Shown here piece after piece: positions 46,396-47,277 of a DNA stretch of 47,277 nt. Position numbers and translations under genes: made by a program. Each line of letters begins with the position of its first letter. Position 1 is the first letter of the stretch. Source of the stretch: Pseudomonas aegrilactucae. GTDB lineage: Bacteria; Pseudomonadota; Gammaproteobacteria; Pseudomonadales; Pseudomonadaceae. The DNA is taken from positions 1-47,277 of the forward strand of contig NZ_JAHTBI010000046.1 of assembly GCF_019168305.1 (NCBI RefSeq). The letters are read 5' to 3'. The notes below the pieces were generated by a model. The model saw only the letters and a list, made by a program, of their open reading frames with translations. It was not told where the DNA came from and ran no database searches.

Positions 46396-47256
46396 ATGAG
46401 TTTGGCCTCCCCTCCCGGCATCCTCGCCGGCCTGATCGGCGCCGGCATCCAGGCCTCGCGCACCCCGGCCCTGCATGAGCGCGAAGGCGCCGCCCAGGGT
46501 CTGAACTACCTGTACCGGCTGATCGACCTGGACCCGTTGAAGCTCGACAGCAGCGCCCTTGAAGAGCTGCTGACCGCCGCCGAGTACATGGGCTTTACCG
46601 GGCTGAACATCACCTTCCCGTGCAAGCAGGTGATCCTGCCGCTGCTCGATGAGCTGTCGCCCGAGGCCCGCGGTATCGGTGCGGTCAACACCGTGGTGCT
46701 CAAGGACGGCCGGCGTATCGGCCACAACACCGACTGCCTGGGGTTTGCCGAAGGTTTCAGACGTGGGCTGGCCGAGGTTTCACGTCGGCACGTGGTGCAG
46801 ATGGGCGCCGGCGGTGCCGGGGCTGCCGTGGCCCATGCATTGCTCAGCGAGGGCGTCGCGCAACTGACGCTGTTCGATGTGGAACCCGAGCGCGCCCAGG
46901 CGCTGGTGGACAATCTCAACCAGCATTTCAGTGGCTGTCGCGCGCGCGTGGGGCATGACCTTGAAAGCGCCATGGCGCAGGCCTGCGGGCTGGTCAACAG
47001 CACGCCCATGGGCATGGCCAAGCTGCCGGGCATGCCGGTGCCCAAGGCGCTGTTGCGCGCGGACCTGTGGGTGGCGGAGATCGTGTACTTCCCGCTCGAG
47101 ACCGAGTTGCTGCGCGAGGCACGCGCGCTGGGCTGCAAGACGCTGAACGGCGCCAACATGGCGGTGTTTCAGGCCGTCAAGGCGTTTGAACTGTTCAGCG
47201 GGGTGGTGCCGGATGCCGAGCGCATGATCGGGCACTTCAACAGCCTGGGGGTCTAG
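46396..47256 (+). CDS. Shikimate/quinate dehydrogenase-like enzyme (AroE family)
   Basis: AroE-family oxidoreductase of 286 residues from the ATG at 46396 (GGAG eight bases upstream). Substrate-site motifs are SRTPALHE, NITFPCK (catalytic lysine) and HNTDCLGF (aspartate). The nucleotide-binding loop is GAGGAGAAVA, and the following strand ends LFDVEPERA: an acidic residue here favours NAD over NADP, unlike biosynthetic AroE. Together with a protocatechuate-type box upstream this suggests catabolic quinate or shikimate use, not the aromatic pathway. Housekeeping aroE is normally elsewhere. Downstream only a REP-like end is visible. Confidence 0.83.
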   Translation: MSLASPPGILAGLIGAGIQASRTPALHEREGAAQGLNYLYRLIDLDPLKLDSSALEELLTAAEYMGFTGLNITFPCKQVILPLLDELSPEARGIGAVNTVVLKDGRRIGHNTDCLGFAEGFRRGLAEVSRRHVVQMGAGGAGAAVAHALLSEGVAQLTLFDVEPERAQALVDNLNQHFSGCRARVGHDLESAMAQACGLVNSTPMGMAKLPGMPVPKALLRADLWVAEIVYFPLETELLREARALGCKTLNGANMAVFQAVKAFELFSGVVPDAERMIGHFNSLGV

Positions 47257-47259
47257 ACG

Positions 47260-47277
47260 CTTCGCCGGCAAGGCCGG
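47260..47277. repeat. REP-like element cut by the window edge
   Basis: GCTTCGCCGGCAAGGCCGG resembles the local REP with a GCCGGC core in place of GCTGGC. Only its start is in the window. Confidence 0.5.

Overview
The window is Pseudomonas chromosome, most likely of the P. putida group. GC and codon use are uniformly high-GC, and the right half reads as a familiar Pseudomonas core block: morA, glyA, a CobW/YjiA GTPase, ybdD, a cstA-type transporter, a PilZ gene, radA, mscL, fpr, a LuxR solo, rlmG, cioAB and trmA. The same short REP palindrome recurs between genes. The species assignment comes from remembered gene order and protein character; no database was searched.

Positions 1-20937 hold one long minus-strand type VI secretion (T6SS) locus. 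In transcription order it is tssA, tssB, tssC, tssE, tssF, tssG, clpV (tssH), a sigma-54 activator (sfa-like), a tiny lipoprotein (orfX-like), fha, tssJ, tssK, tssL, tssM, a PP2C phosphatase, a Ser/Thr kinase and the start of a vgrG that leaves the window. This is the order of the P. aeruginosa H2-T6SS. Sheath, baseplate, membrane complex, disassembly ATPase and phospho-switch are all present. No hcp (tssD) and no PAAR gene are visible. Most genes are spaced by a few bases or overlap, so one transcript is likely, and a good -24/-12 sequence lies just upstream of tssA.

Positions 20938-21304 are a divergent control region. To its right is a 1280-residue PAS/GGDEF/EAL protein (MorA-like), then glyA with a clear terminator. 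Next comes a minus-strand operon encoding a CstA-family transporter, YbdD and a YjiA-type GTPase. A PilZ (MapZ-like) gene, an NCS2 xanthine/uracil-type permease, radA, mscL and fpr follow. The area therefore contains two c-di-GMP proteins, one enzyme and one receptor.

Positions 35281-47277 carry a LuxR solo (PpoR-like), rlmG, the cyanide-insensitive oxidase operon (cioA, cioB and a 51-residue DUF2474 protein) with a perfect Anr/FNR box upstream, and an MFS exporter. They continue with a GNAT acetyltransferase, an AzgA/GhxP-type purine permease translationally coupled to trmA, a phosphodiesterase-like gene broken by a one-base frameshift in a six-base homopolymer, and a shikimate/quinate dehydrogenase-like gene.

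Most of the window is ordinary core genome. The most promising unexplained signals are a multi-stem 5' leader in front of the purine permease (about 42474-42588), the repeat-rich control region in front of the T6SS, and the conserved pairing of a CC-tailed small protein (YbdD) with a metal-type GTPase (YjiA) beside a transporter.
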